Part shown: positions 54,501 to 63,479 of the stretch, piece after piece | Layout of the letters: every line of letters starts with the position of its first letter | Position numbering within the stretch: the first letter of the stretch is position 1 | Origin: Bifidobacterium phasiani | GTDB lineage: Bacteria > Actinomycetota > Actinomycetes > Actinomycetales > Bifidobacteriaceae | Length of the DNA: 64,000 bases | Assembly (NCBI RefSeq): GCF_019331775.1 | Contig: NZ_JAHBBD010000013.1 | Coordinates: forward strand, 1 to 64,000 | Reading direction: 5' to 3' | Notes under the pieces: model-generated | Database searches by the model: none | What the model saw: the letters and a program-made list of their open reading frames with translations, nothing else | What the model was told of the DNA's origin: nothing | Made by a program: the position numbers and the translations under genes

Positions 54501-54585
54501 GTGGGCTAGCGCCCTTTCTCGCCGTGGTTTCCGCCGCCCTCGCCCATCCGTATGGGGTCGGGCCGCGGACCTTCAGCGTCGATGT

Positions 54586-54771
54586 TTACCAACTGGACTT
54601 CGTAACTCCGGGCAGCTCGCCACGGTGAGCCTTCTCGCGAAGGCAGATGCGGCACAGGCCGAACTTGCGGTAGACGGAGTGGGGACGACCGCACACCTGG
54701 CAGCGCGTGTAGGCGCGCACCTTGAACTTCGGCTTGGCGGCCGCCTTGTTCTTCAGAGCGGTTTTTGCCAT
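54586..54771 (-). CDS. rpsZ: 30S ribosomal protein uS14, zinc-binding type Z
   Basis: 61 residues, the short zinc-dependent form. The Cys pairs are [11 protein letters not shown] and [11 protein letters not shown]. It sits in the 30S head. AAGGAGAA precedes the ATG. It lies one base after the rplE stop. Confidence 0.97.
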   Translation of the reverse strand: MAKTALKNKAAAKPKFKVRAYTRCQVCGRPHSVYRKFGLCRICLREKAHRGELPGVTKSSW

Positions 54772-54772
54772 A

Positions 54773-55342
54773 TCAGTTCTCCTTGAAGGGGAAGCCCAGG
54801 TGCTTGAGCAGCGCGCGGGCCTCGGTGTCGTCCTTGGTGCTGGTCACCACGGTGATGTCCATGCCGCGCTGGTGATCGATCGAATCCGGATCGATCTCGT
54901 GGAACATGGACTGCTCCGTGAGGCCGAAGTTGTAGTTGCCGTTGCCGTCGAACTGGTTGCCGTTGATGCCGCGGAAATCGCGGATGCGCGGCAGGGCCAG
55001 GGTCAGCAGACGGTCGAGGAACTCCCACATGCGGTCGCCGCGGAGCGTGACGTACGCGCCGATGGCCTGGCCCTCGCGCAGGTGGAACTGCGCGACGGAC
55101 TTCTTCGCACGGGTGATCTTCGGCTTCTGGCCGGTGATCAGGGTGAGGTCCTTGACGGCGCCCTCGATGAGCTTGGAGTCGCGGGCCGCGGCGCCGACGC
55201 CCATGGAGACGACGACCTTCTCGACACGCGCGACCTGCATCGGGTTGGAGTACTTGAACTCCTTCTCGAGCTCGGGCACGATCTGCTCGTGGTACTGCTG
55301 CTTCAGGCGCGGGGTAGCCGGCGCTTCGATGGTATCGGTCAT
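54773..55342 (-). CDS. rplE: 50S ribosomal protein uL5
   Basis: 189 residues. [42 protein letters not shown] and the C-terminal [25 protein letters not shown] are typical. It binds 5S rRNA and touches P-site tRNA. Its ATG overlaps the rplX stop (ATGA). Confidence 0.97.
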   Translation of the reverse strand: MTDTIEAPATPRLKQQYHEQIVPELEKEFKYSNPMQVARVEKVVVSMGVGAAARDSKLIEGAVKDLTLITGQKPKITRAKKSVAQFHLREGQAIGAYVTLRGDRMWEFLDRLLTLALPRIRDFRGINGNQFDGNGNYNFGLTEQSMFHEIDPDSIDHQRGMDITVVTSTKDDTEARALLKHLGFPFKEN

Positions 55343-55674
55343 GCCAGCTCCTTTCCGGACTTCTTGGCGTAGCGCACGCGCACGGTCTTGACCTTGCCGT
55401 CACGCGCCTCTTCCTTGACGATGACGCCCACGCGGGTCGGCTGCTTGGTCTCCGGGTCGATCAGCATCACGTTGGAGCGATGGATCGGCGCCTCGGTGGA
55501 GACGATGCCGGACTGCTGACCCTGCTGGGTGGCGCGCACGTGCTTCTTGACGATCTGCACACCTTCGACGATCAGGCGGTCGTTCGGCAGCACGCGGGTG
55601 ACGGTGCCTTCCTTGCCGCGGTCCTTGCCGCGGATGACCTTGACCAGGTCGCCGGTCTTGATCTTGGCTACCAT
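55339..55674 (-). CDS. rplX: 50S ribosomal protein uL24
   Basis: 111 residues. The KOW motif is [20 protein letters not shown], followed by [23 protein letters not shown]. It starts 50S assembly and lies at the tunnel exit. Two bases separate it from rplN. Confidence 0.97.
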   Translation of the reverse strand: MVAKIKTGDLVKVIRGKDRGKEGTVTRVLPNDRLIVEGVQIVKKHVRATQQGQQSGIVSTEAPIHRSNVMLIDPETKQPTRVGVIVKEEARDGKVKTVRVRYAKKSGKELA

Positions 55675-55676
55675 GC

Positions 55677-56045
55677 TCAGATCACCTCCGGGGCGAGGGA
55701 CACGATCTTCATGAAGCGCTTGTCGCGCAGCTCACGACCGACCGGTCCGAAAATACGAGTGCCCTTCGGTTCGCGGCCGGAGCCGAGAATGACGGCGGCG
55801 TTCTCGTCGAACTTGATGTAGGAGCCGTCCGCGCGGCGGCGCTCCTTGACGGTGCGGACGACGACGGCCTTGACCACGTCGCCCTTCTTGACCGACCCGC
55901 CAGGAATGGCGTCCTTGACGGAGGCGACGATCACGTCGCCGATGCCGGCATAGCGTCGCTTCGATCCGCCGAGCACTCGGATGGCCAAGAGTTCCTTGGC
56001 ACCCGTGTTGTCGGCGACATGAAGCCGCGTTTCCTGCTGAATCAT
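55677..56045 (-). CDS. rplN: 50S ribosomal protein uL14
   Basis: 122 residues, normal length: [20 protein letters not shown] ... [24 protein letters not shown]. It forms intersubunit bridges and the docking site for the RsfS silencing factor. The 80-nt gap to rpsQ contains a CACCCCGCC/GGCGGGGTG hairpin near 56079-56101. Confidence 0.97.
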   Translation of the reverse strand: MIQQETRLHVADNTGAKELLAIRVLGGSKRRYAGIGDVIVASVKDAIPGGSVKKGDVVKAVVVRTVKERRRADGSYIKFDENAAVILGSGREPKGTRIFGPVGRELRDKRFMKIVSLAPEVI

Positions 56046-56125
56046 TGATTCTCCTTAGCCGAGCTGGTTCTCCCCGAGCACCCCGCCGGACGGCGGGGTG
56101 ACTCGCGGAGCCTTGCCGAACTTAT

Positions 56126-56386
56126 TTACTTGGCGCGCTCGATGATCGAGACGAGACGCCAACGCTTGGTCTTGCTCAGGGGCCGAGTCTCCATAATACT
56201 CACGAGGTCGCCAACGTGGGCTTCGCCGTGTTCATCATGGGCCTTGACCTTGCGGGTGGAGCGGACGACCTTGCCGTACAGCGGGTGGGTCGAACGCTGC
56301 TCGAGCTCGACGGTGATGGTCTTGTCCATTGCGTCGGACACGACGTAACCGCGACGAACCTTGCGGAAGTTGCGCTCTTCAGCCAT
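56126..56386 (-). CDS. rpsQ: 30S ribosomal protein uS17
   Basis: 86 residues, an OB-fold protein: [20 protein letters not shown] and [21 protein letters not shown]. It binds helices 7 and 11 of 16S rRNA. It lies 2 nt after rpmC. Confidence 0.97.
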   Translation of the reverse strand: MAEERNFRKVRRGYVVSDAMDKTITVELEQRSTHPLYGKVVRSTRKVKAHDEHGEAHVGDLVSIMETRPLSKTKRWRLVSIIERAK

Positions 56387-56388
56387 GC

Positions 56389-56646
56389 TTACTTCTCCTC
56401 AGTCTTCGTGTCGGTCGCCTCGGGCGCCTGGCTGATGCCGAGCTCACGCTCGCGCAGGACGGTGTACATCCTGGCGATGTCGTGCTTGACCGCCTTGAGG
56501 CGGGCGGTGTTGTCGAGCTGACCGGTCGCCGACTGGAAGCGCAGGTTGAACAGCTCCTCCTTGGACTTCTTCAGGAAGCCCTCGATCTCGGCATTGGTCT
56601 TCTCGTTGAGATTCTTGATGGTGTAGTCTGCAGTTCCGACTGACAT
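56389..56646 (-). CDS. rpmC: 50S ribosomal protein uL29
   Basis: 85 residues. The helical hairpin core has [20 protein letters not shown] and [19 protein letters not shown]. The last 12 or so residues ([11 protein letters not shown]) are an extra acidic tail. It lies at the exit tunnel and contacts nascent-chain factors. The start shares a base with the rplP stop (TGATG). Confidence 0.97.
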   Translation of the reverse strand: MSVGTADYTIKNLNEKTNAEIEGFLKKSKEELFNLRFQSATGQLDNTARLKAVKHDIARMYTVLRERELGISQAPEATDTKTEEK

Positions 56647-57065
56647 CAGATGTCACCGCCTTCGCGAGCAATAACACGGCACTTCATGGGGAGCTTGTCG
56701 ATCGCGCGGCGCAGGGCCTCGCGGGCGACGTCCTCCGACACACCGCCGATCTCGAACATCACGCGACCGGGGTGGATGTTGGCGATCCAGAACTCAGGCG
56801 TGCCCTTGCCGGAACCCATTCGGGTGCCCAGCGGCTTCTTGGTCAGCGGGCGGTCCGGGAACACGGTGATCCACACACGACCGCCACGCTTGATGTAGCG
56901 GGTCATGGCGATACGCGCGGCCTCGATCTGGCGGTTGGTCACATAGGCCGGCGCCAGCGCCTGGATGCCGAAATCGCCGAACGCGATCTCGTTGCCGCCC
57001 TTGGACATGCCACTACGGGTAGGACGGTGCTGCTTGCGGTACTTGGTCCTCTTCGGGATAAGCAT
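56646..57065 (-). CDS. rplP: 50S ribosomal protein uL16
   Basis: 139 residues: [20 protein letters not shown], then [20 protein letters not shown] and [21 protein letters not shown], the A-site-facing loop. The reading frame is open upstream inside rpsC; the ATG at 57065 has a GAAGGAG site. Confidence 0.97.
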   Translation of the reverse strand: MLIPKRTKYRKQHRPTRSGMSKGGNEIAFGDFGIQALAPAYVTNRQIEAARIAMTRYIKRGGRVWITVFPDRPLTKKPLGTRMGSGKGTPEFWIANIHPGRVMFEIGGVSEDVAREALRRAIDKLPMKCRVIAREGGDI

Positions 57066-57069
57066 CGAC

Positions 57070-57885
57070 TCACTCCTTCGTTTCCGTGGCGGCAGGCGCC
57101 TCAGCGGCCGGGGCCTCGGCCGCGGGGGCGGCCTCGACGGCGGCGTTCTGACGCTGGGCCGGGCGGTTGCCGCGGCGCGGGCGGCGATCGCCGCGACGGC
57201 CGGAACGGTTGTTGCCCTGCTGGGCCTGCTGCTCTTCGAACTCACGCTCGGTCATGTCGCCCTTGTAGATCCACACCTTGACGCCGATGCGGCCGTAGGT
57301 GGTCTTGGCCTCGAAGAAGCCATAGTCGATCAGGGCGCGGAGGGTCTGCAGCGGGACGCGACCCTCGCGGTAGAACTCGGAACGGCTCATTTCCGCACCG
57401 CCGAGGCGGCCGGAGAGCTTGATGCGGATGCCCTTGGCGCCGGCGCGCATCGCGTCCTGCTGGGCCTTGCGCATCGCGCGGCGGAAGGTCACGCGGTTGC
57501 TCAGCTGCTCGGCGATGCCCTGGGCCACCAGCTGGGCGTCCAGAGCGGCGTTCTTCACCTCGAAGATGTTGAGCTGGACCTGCTTGCCGGTGATCTTCTC
57601 CAGCTTGGCGCGGACGCGCTCGGCCTCGGCGCCGCGACGGCCGATCACGATGCCCGGGCGGGCCGTGTGGATGTCGACGCGGACGCGGTCGCGGGTGCGC
57701 TCGATGACGATGCGGGACACGCCCGCACGCTCGAGGTCCTTGCTCATGGCCTTGCGGATCTTGTCGTCCTCGAGGACGAAGTCACGGTAGCGCTCGCCGG
57801 CCTTGTTGGAGTCGGAGAACCAGCGCGAGCGATGGTTCTCAGTGATGCCCAGGCGGTAGCCAAAGGGATTGATCTTCTGACCCAT
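57070..57885 (-). CDS. rpsC: 30S ribosomal protein uS3 with long C-terminal tail
   Basis: 271 residues. The KH domain has [21 protein letters not shown]; the C-terminal S3 domain has [21 protein letters not shown]. The last 55 or so residues are a disordered Gln/Arg/Gly then Ala/Pro/Glu repeat ([20 protein letters not shown]). S3 lines the mRNA entry tunnel. Confidence 0.97.
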   Translation of the reverse strand: MGQKINPFGYRLGITENHRSRWFSDSNKAGERYRDFVLEDDKIRKAMSKDLERAGVSRIVIERTRDRVRVDIHTARPGIVIGRRGAEAERVRAKLEKITGKQVQLNIFEVKNAALDAQLVAQGIAEQLSNRVTFRRAMRKAQQDAMRAGAKGIRIKLSGRLGGAEMSRSEFYREGRVPLQTLRALIDYGFFEAKTTYGRIGVKVWIYKGDMTEREFEEQQAQQGNNRSGRRGDRRPRRGNRPAQRQNAAVEAAPAAEAPAAEAPAATETKE

Positions 57886-57887
57886 CT

Positions 57888-58247
57888 TTAGCGGGCTCCT
57901 TCCTTGCTAGCGACGACGACCGTGATGTGGCTCGTGCGCTTGTTGATGCGAGCGGCACGACCCTGGGCGCGGGCGCGGAAACGCTTGAGCGTCACACCCT
58001 CGTCCACATAGGTCTCCTTGACGACCAGATCGTTCTCGCGGAACGGCTCGCCGGCCTTGTCGGCCTTCACGCGGGCGTTGGCGATGGCGCTCTCCAGGGT
58101 CTTGCGCACCGGCAGTGCGGCGGACTGGGGAGCGAACTTCAGGATGGTGACGGCTTCGGTCGCCTGCTTGCCTCGGATGAGGTTGACCATGCGGCGAGCC
58201 TTGCGCGGCGTCACGCGGACGTGACGAGCGATTGCTTTAGCTTCCAT
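57888..58247 (-). CDS. rplV: 50S ribosomal protein uL22
   Basis: 119 residues: [39 protein letters not shown] and the C-terminal [21 protein letters not shown] beta-hairpin region that reaches into the exit tunnel (site of macrolide resistance changes in other species). Confidence 0.97.
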   Translation of the reverse strand: MEAKAIARHVRVTPRKARRMVNLIRGKQATEAVTILKFAPQSAALPVRKTLESAIANARVKADKAGEPFRENDLVVKETYVDEGVTLKRFRARAQGRAARINKRTSHITVVVASKEGAR

Positions 58248-58263
58248 AAGTCTCTACTCTCCT

Positions 58264-58542
58264 TTAGCGGCGGGCCTTCTTGTCGTCCTTCACGTGACCC
58301 TTGAAGGTCTTCGTGGGGGCGAACTCACCGAGCTTGTGGCCAACCATGGCCTCCGTGACGAACACCGGCACGTGCTTGCGGCCGTCGTGGACGGCGAAGG
58401 TGTGGCCGATGAAGTCCGGGGTGATCATCGAACGGCGCGACCACGTCTTGATGACGTTGTGCGTGCCCTTCTCGTTCTGCTCGTCGACTTTCTTCTGCAG
58501 GTGGGCGTCGACGAAGGGGCCCTTCTTGATGCTACGAGTCAT
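58264..58542 (-). CDS. rpsS: 30S ribosomal protein uS19
   Basis: 92 residues: [60 protein letters not shown]. It lies in the 30S head and bridges to uL5. Confidence 0.97.
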   Translation of the reverse strand: MTRSIKKGPFVDAHLQKKVDEQNEKGTHNVIKTWSRRSMITPDFIGHTFAVHDGRKHVPVFVTEAMVGHKLGEFAPTKTFKGHVKDDKKARR

Positions 58543-58557
58543 CTTCTCGACACTCCC

Positions 58558-59388
58558 TTACTTGCGGTTCTTACCATTCGGACGACGACGAACAATCATC
58601 TTGTTCGAGGCCTTCTTCGGACGACGGGTACGAACTTCGCCCTTGCCCCACGGGGAGACCGGCGGCTTGCCGCCGCGGGTGCGACCGCCGTGCGGGTGGT
58701 CGACCGGGTTCATGGACTCGCCACGGGTGATCGGGCGCTTGCCCATCCAGCGGGCGCGGCCGGCCTTGCCGAGCTGCACGTTGGCGTGGTCGGAGTTGCC
58801 GACCTCGCCGACGGTGGCGCGGCAGCGGGCGTCCACGTTGCGGATCTCGCCCGACGGCATACGCAGCTGGGCGTAGGCGCCGTCCTTGGCGACGAGCTGG
58901 ACGGCGGCACCGGCGGAGCGGGCGATCTTCGCGCCGCCGAGCGGGCGGAGTTCGATCGCGTGCACGACGGTACCGGTCGGGATGTTGCGCAGCGGCAGGT
59001 TGTTGCCCGGCTTGATGTCGGCCTGGGCGCCGGTCTCGATGACGTCGCCCTGCTTGATGCCCTCCGGCGCGATGATGTAGCGCTTCTCGCCGTCGGCGTA
59101 GTGCAGCAGCGCGATGCGGGCGGAGCGGTTCGGGTCGTACTCGATGTGGGCGACCTTGGCCGGCACGCCGTCCTTGTCCCAGCGACGGAAGTCGATGAGA
59201 CGGTACTGGCGCTTGTGGCCGCCGCCGCGATGGCGGGAGGTCATGCGGCCATAGGAGTTGCGGCCGCCAGTCTTGCTGAGCTTGCGAACCAGCGACTTCT
59301 CGGGCGTCGAACGCGTGATCTCGGAGAAATCCGAAACCGAGGCGTTGCGGCGGCCGGCGGTCGTCGGCTTATAAACGCGGATAGCCAT
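58558..59388 (-). CDS. rplB: 50S ribosomal protein uL2
   Basis: 276 residues, normal length: [40 protein letters not shown] and the C-terminal [20 protein letters not shown] loop with the conserved His near the peptidyl-transferase centre. It joins 16S and 23S and is essential for subunit association. Confidence 0.98.
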   Translation of the reverse strand: MAIRVYKPTTAGRRNASVSDFSEITRSTPEKSLVRKLSKTGGRNSYGRMTSRHRGGGHKRQYRLIDFRRWDKDGVPAKVAHIEYDPNRSARIALLHYADGEKRYIIAPEGIKQGDVIETGAQADIKPGNNLPLRNIPTGTVVHAIELRPLGGAKIARSAGAAVQLVAKDGAYAQLRMPSGEIRNVDARCRATVGEVGNSDHANVQLGKAGRARWMGKRPITRGESMNPVDHPHGGRTRGGKPPVSPWGKGEVRTRRPKKASNKMIVRRRPNGKNRK

Positions 59389-59423
59389 AATGTAGTTCTT
59401 CCTTTGACTTTGTCGGCTAGCCT

Positions 59424-59720
59424 TCAGTTACCAAAGATGTCGATCGTCTGGCCCTCGGCCACGGTCACGATCGCGCGCTTCTCGCTGACGCGCTGGCCGT
59501 AACCGGTGCGGGTGCGCTGGCGCTTGCCCTGGCGGTTGAGGGTGTTGACGTTCGTCACCTTGACCTTGAAGATCTCTTCGATGGCCTGCTTGATCTGCAC
59601 CTTGTTCGCGTCCTTGGCCACCACGAAGGTGTACTGGCCACGGTCGGAGGCGGCGTAGCTCTTCTCGGAGACCACCGGCTTGAGGATGACGTCGTGAGCG
59701 GGCTTGTGAATTGCGACCAT
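59424..59720 (-). CDS. rplW: 50S ribosomal protein uL23
   Basis: 98 residues: [40 protein letters not shown]. It forms the docking site for trigger factor and SRP at the tunnel exit. The ATG at 59720 is 5 nt after the rplD stop. Confidence 0.97.
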   Translation of the reverse strand: MVAIHKPAHDVILKPVVSEKSYAASDRGQYTFVVAKDANKVQIKQAIEEIFKVKVTNVNTLNRQGKRQRTRTGYGQRVSEKRAIVTVAEGQTIDIFGN

Positions 59721-59725
59721 GTTGA

Positions 59726-60394
59726 TCAGGCCTCCTTGGTGGCCTTGGGCTCGCACTTCGCCTCGACGAAGGCCTCGAAGCCCTCCTTCGAGAAGACGAC
59801 GTACTGCGCGGTGACCACATCGTACGTGTTCAGCTGATCCGCGAAGATCGGGTGAACGGTGGGGATGTTGCGGACCGACAGCCACTCGTTGACGTTGTCG
59901 CGGGACAGCACCACGGTGGTGAACTTGTTCCCGGTCAGCGGGGTGAGCGCGGCCACGGCGGTCTTGGTGGACGGGGTATCGCCGATGCCGAAGTCGACGA
60001 CGGCGACGTGGCCGGCGTTCGCGCGGTCGGACAGCACGTAACGCAGCGCGGCGGCCTTCATCTTCTTCGGGGTGCGCTGATCGTACTTGCGCGGGACCGG
60101 GCCGTGGACGACGCCGCCGTGGACCCACTGCGGGGCGCGGGTCGAACCCTGGCGGGCGCGGCCGGTGCCCTTCTGCTTCCACGGCTTCTTGCCGCCGCCG
60201 GAGACCTTGGCGCGGTTCTTCACGGCGTGCGTGCCCTGGCGGGCCGCGGCGAGCTGGGCGATGACGACCTGGTGCACCAGCGGCACGTGGGCCATGATGT
60301 CCTCGTGCGAGATGCCGAACACCTCGGCGGGCGCATCGACGGTGCCGGTGGCCTGGCCCTTGGCGTCAGTGACGTTCAGAGTAACGTTTGCCAT
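59726..60394 (-). CDS. rplD: 50S ribosomal protein uL4
   Basis: 222 residues. The extended tunnel loop has [20 protein letters not shown] and [21 protein letters not shown]4 in E. coli also represses the S10 operon. It lies 5 nt after rplC; the open frame upstream belongs to an rplC shadow. Confidence 0.97.
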   Translation of the reverse strand: MANVTLNVTDAKGQATGTVDAPAEVFGISHEDIMAHVPLVHQVVIAQLAAARQGTHAVKNRAKVSGGGKKPWKQKGTGRARQGSTRAPQWVHGGVVHGPVPRKYDQRTPKKMKAAALRYVLSDRANAGHVAVVDFGIGDTPSTKTAVAALTPLTGNKFTTVVLSRDNVNEWLSVRNIPTVHPIFADQLNTYDVVTAQYVVFSKEGFEAFVEAKCEPKATKEA

Positions 60395-60399
60395 GATTA

Positions 60400-61050
60400 T
60401 CAGGCTCCCTTCACTGCCGAACGGACGAGAACGATGCCGCCCTTGGGGCCGGGGATGGCGCCCTTGATGGCGAGAATGCCGTTCTCGACATCCGACGAGA
60501 CGACGGTGAGATTCTGCACGGTCGAGGTCACGTGACCCATGCGACCGGCCATGCGCTTGCCCTTGAGAATGCGGCTCGGGGTGGCGCAGGCACCGACCGA
60601 ACCCGGACGGCGCTCGTTCTTGTGCGAGCCGTGCGAGCGGCGGTACGAGGCGAAGCCCCAGCGCTTGATGGTGCCGGCGAAGCCCTTGCCCTTGGTCGTG
60701 CCGGTGACGTCCACCTGCACGCCCTCGCCGAACAGTTCGGCGGTGAGCTCCTGGCCCGGCTGGTAGTCCTCGGCGTTCTCCGTGCGCACCTCGACGAGGT
60801 GGCGGCGCGGGGTCACGCCGGCCTTGGCGAAGTGACCGGCCAGCGGCTTGGTCACCTTCGTCGGATCGATCTGGCCGTAGCCGAGCTGGACGGCCTTGTA
60901 GCCGTCGGTCTCCTCGGTCTTCACGGCGGTGACCACGTTGGTGGACACATCGACGAGCGTCACGGGCACGAAGAAGCCGTTCTCGTCCCAAACCTGCGAC
61001 ATGCCGAGCTTCTTGCCCAGCAGCGCGGTGCGATTGGCGTTCTGCGACAT
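60400..61050 (-). CDS. rplC: 50S ribosomal protein uL3
   Basis: 216 residues: [39 protein letters not shown] and [20 protein letters not shown] (the methylated Gln site of E. coli is not conserved in the same form). It reaches the peptidyl-transferase centre. It lies 17 nt after rpsJ. Confidence 0.97.
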   Translation of the reverse strand: MSQNANRTALLGKKLGMSQVWDENGFFVPVTLVDVSTNVVTAVKTEETDGYKAVQLGYGQIDPTKVTKPLAGHFAKAGVTPRRHLVEVRTENAEDYQPGQELTAELFGEGVQVDVTGTTKGKGFAGTIKRWGFASYRRSHGSHKNERRPGSVGACATPSRILKGKRMAGRMGHVTSTVQNLTVVSSDVENGILAIKGAIPGPKGGIVLVRSAVKGA

Positions 61051-61067
61051 AGCGGTTCCCTCCTCCC

Positions 61068-61376
61068 TTACAGCTTGATCTCGATGTTCACATCGGCGGG
61101 CAGATCAATGTGCATCAGGGAGTCCACAGCCTTGGGAGTGGGGTCCACGATGTCGATAAGACGCTTGTGAGTGCGCATTTCGAAGTGCTCGCGCGAATCC
61201 TTGTACTTGTGAGGAGAACGAATGACACAGAACACGTTCTTCTCGGTCGGCAGCGGAACGGGGCCCACCACAGTGGCACCCGCGTTCGTCACCGTTTCGA
61301 CGATCTTCTTCGCCGATTGGTCGATGACCTCATGGTCATAGGACTTAAGCCTGATGCGGATTTTCTGTCCCGCCAT
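61068..61376 (-). CDS. rpsJ: 30S ribosomal protein uS10
   Basis: 102 residues: [60 protein letters not shown]. In addition to its 30S head role it pairs with NusB in antitermination. It is the first gene of the S10-spc-alpha super-operon. GAAAGGGC lies about 8 nt before the ATG. Confidence 0.97.
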   Translation of the reverse strand: MAGQKIRIRLKSYDHEVIDQSAKKIVETVTNAGATVVGPVPLPTEKNVFCVIRSPHKYKDSREHFEMRTHKRLIDIVDPTPKAVDSLMHIDLPADVNIEIKL

Positions 61377-61616
61377 TGCCGTCCGCCCTTTCTAGCGATT
61401 CGTTTACTGTTTACCATCCTGTTTGAAGGGCACCGGCAGACACGCCCGAGGGGTCAGACCCCGCGGACAGGCCACATCAGTGCGCAGGCACCCGAGCACC
61501 CCACTGGTGAAAGGCGCTCGTCCTGCACTCGCTTTTTTTGATTCAAATTGCGAGCCCAAAACAGGCAACTGCTTTATTAAAGCACTCGGGGTGGCCCATG
61601 AGGAGTTCGGGCGTGT
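61377..61616 (-). promoter_or_regulatory. Leader and promoter region of the S10 operon
   Basis: There is no gene here. Reading toward rpsJ on the minus strand, the sequence contains the palindrome GCTTTAATAAAGC (61571-61583), an A-rich patch (TTTGAATCAAAAAAAGCG, near 61534-61551), and then a GGGGTC/GACCCC hairpin (about 61453-61467). No -35/-10 pair is fully convincing; the A/T-rich patch between 61530 and 61585 is the likely promoter region, which would give a structured leader of over 100 nt. Confidence 0.4.
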
Positions 61617-61759
61617 CGCCCTCACACCGTCACCCTGCCCCGGCTCCGCAGTGTCGCCTCGGCGTCGCCTACAGGCAGTCCACCGGACTCCCCGCCACAC
61701 GGCTCCGCAGGCGAGCCGCCCTCACACCGTCACCCTGCCCCGGCTCCGTGGTGTCGCCT
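61617..61759. repeat. 43-bp direct repeat with a 100-bp period
   Basis: Copies at 61617-61659 and 61717-61759 differ at only two adjacent bases (both begin CGCCCTCACACCGTCACC and continue CTGCCCCGGCTCCG). The period is exactly 100 bp. A shorter fragment GGCTCCGCAGGCGA lies between them. No coding frame explains the repeat. Confidence 0.85.
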
Positions 61760-61823
61760 GCGGACGGGCGCGGATCCCATACCTGATCGGTCGCGTCACG
61801 GCACCGCCCCACCGTCGCGGACC

Positions 61824-61860
61824 GAATATATACGTACATACGCATATACGTATATACGTC
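61824..61860. repeat. A/T-rich alternating patch
   Basis: A run of alternating purine/pyrimidine steps (AATATATACGTACATACG then CATATACGTATATACG) stands out in otherwise GC-rich DNA. It contains the palindrome TATACGTATA. No gene or promoter can be assigned. Confidence 0.6.
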
Positions 61861-61978
61861 GGCACTCGTCCGATCAACCTCGCGCCACCACTGCGACCAG
61901 CGCCGCGTCGGCATCCCCGCCCGTACGCCCCACCTGCGTGGTACGGTACCGAACGCGACAATCGGCCACCGATGCCCT

Positions 61979-62304
61979 CCGTACCACGGTACGGTACGGT
62001 GCCCATCCAGGAACGGCGGAATACCAAGGCTTAAGATTCCGTACCGTACCACGGTACGGTACCGCACGACCCCAAACGACAAAAATGGATTCCGTACCAC
62101 GGGGTACGGTACACAAGCCCACCCGTGCCCTTTTGGGGATTCCGTACCACGGTACGGTACGGTGCACACTCAGAAACGGCGGAATATCAAGGGTCTGGAT
62201 TCCGTACCGTACCGTGGTACGGTACGGTGCACGATGGCCGGCCGTCAGAGGGTTCCGTACCACGGCATGGCACACGTGTGAAGTCGTGCATGTGCGAGGT
62301 TTTG
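61979..62304. repeat. Two tandem copies of a 163-bp unit with GTACC palindromes
   Basis: Copy A is 61979-62141 and copy B 62142-62304. Each holds three palindromic sites built from GTACC/GGTAC: starts at 61979, 62039 and 62092 in A, and 62142, 62202 and 62255 in B, all offset by exactly 163. The best is a 26-bp palindrome at 62202-62227 (CCGTACCGTACC, GT, GGTACGGTACGG). The DNA between sites is also similar between copies (AACGGCGGAATA at 62012 and 62175). The third site of copy B has decayed. A further partial site lies at 61938-61950. Confidence 0.85.
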
Positions 62305-62624
62305 CGCCGGAGACCTGGTCACACGGGCGTGCACGAGCAAGGGCACGCAGGCCGCGAAAAGCGCGCCAGGCATCCACAGGCACACGGGCACACGCAGACA
62401 CGGGCATCAATCACAGGGACACGCGCAGACACGGGCGCTAGGACACACAGGTACGCGCGAGCACGGGCACACGGGCCGCGCGCCAAGCATCCACGGGCAC
62501 ACAGGCACGCACAGGCACGGGCCCCAGCACACACGGGCGCGCACGCGGGCCGCGAACAGCACGCTGGGCACCCGGTCACACGGGCGCACAAGCACGGGAA
62601 TGGTCACACGGCCACGGGCGTCGG
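62305..62624. repeat. Low-complexity CACACGGGCA-type tract
   Basis: About 300 bp of degenerate short repeats of the form CACACGGGCA, GGCACACGGG and AGACACGGGC, strongly biased to A/C/G on the plus strand with very few T. Longer echoes occur (GGCCGCG...CATCCAC near 62352-62378 and 62466-62496). No believable reading frame. It ends at the stop of the DUF1624 gene. Confidence 0.7.
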
Positions 62625-63398
62625 TCACACGGGCAGGGCGGCGAGCAGGCCGGCCTGGGCCAGGGCCATGCAGGCGAGCATGCACACGGGCTGGTGCGCC
62701 AGGTAGATCCAGATGCCGTGGCGGCCGATCGCGGACAGCGGCGCGATGCCATGCCTCGCGGCGCGCTGTGCCACGGCGATCCGCGCGAAGATCCGGTTGA
62801 GGAAGTACCCGCACATGTACAGGAACAACCACGGCAGGATCGGGAAGTAGTCGCTCGACGAGAAGCCGTCGAACGGGAACCCGAACGGCGTCAGCACCCG
62901 GCAGTCGTACAGCCACGAGGGCAGGTCGAGCCGGAACAGCCCGTCGATGCCCAGATACCCGAGCTGCACGTCGCGGAACACCTCGAACAGCGCGAACGAG
63001 CCGACCAGCCCGATCGCGGCCGGCACGCGCCGCAGCGCCCGCTCGAGCGGGATCATCAGCAGCACCGCGCAGCCGATGAAGTTCAGGATGCCGAACCAGA
63101 CCGCCTCGGACGGCATGACCAGGCAGGTCACGCCGCTGATGACCAGGCCGCACACGTTGAGCATGACGCCGCGCCCGAGGTTGCCCCGGCTCCCCCACGG
63201 CCACACGAACCCCGACACCAGGATGAACGTCCAGCAGATCGCCTGCTGCCAGACGTGCACCGCCGGCCGGGCGTACCATGACGGGTCCACGGCGTAGACC
63301 ATGAACACGTCGTACAGGAAATGGAACGCCACCATGTTGACGATGGCCAGCCCCCGGATCGTGTCGATCAGCGCATACCGCCCCGCGCGTTCGCCCAT
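62625..63398 (-). CDS. DUF1624-type membrane protein (heparan-alpha-glucosaminide N-acetyltransferase-like)
   Basis: 257 residues with about seven membrane helices. The N-terminus RYALIDTIRGLAIVNMVAFH matches the acyltransferase-like DUF1624/HGSNAT catalytic family, with the conserved Asp-x-x-Arg-Gly start and a membrane His. Related proteins move acetyl groups across the membrane onto sugars, but the family is poorly characterised. GAAGGAGG lies 6 nt before the ATG at 63398. The C-terminus ends LAHQPVCMLACMALAQAGLL. It is co-directional with ggt, 81 nt downstream of it. Confidence 0.83.
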   Translation of the reverse strand: MGERAGRYALIDTIRGLAIVNMVAFHFLYDVFMVYAVDPSWYARPAVHVWQQAICWTFILVSGFVWPWGSRGNLGRGVMLNVCGLVISGVTCLVMPSEAVWFGILNFIGCAVLLMIPLERALRRVPAAIGLVGSFALFEVFRDVQLGYLGIDGLFRLDLPSWLYDCRVLTPFGFPFDGFSSSDYFPILPWLFLYMCGYFLNRIFARIAVAQRAARHGIAPLSAIGRHGIWIYLAHQPVCMLACMALAQAGLLAALPV

Positions 63399-63479
63399 GG
63401 GTCCCTCCTTCCGGCCGTCACGCGCCACGATACCAGATGCGCCGGCGGGCGCATCGCCCATGCCCGCCGACGGGCGACG

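Noticed and set aside
61979-62304. Possible CRISPR array (palindromic repeats spaced 50-60 bp)
   Set aside because: The repeats differ from each other, and the spacers of copy A and copy B are related to one another with an exact 163-bp offset. That is tandem duplication, not unique spacers, and no cas gene is near.
61404-62706. Open frames across the S10 upstream repeat region
   Set aside because: They are rich in Arg, Thr and Pro, follow the DNA repeats, appear on both strands, and lack ribosome sites. The stretch is better read as non-coding.
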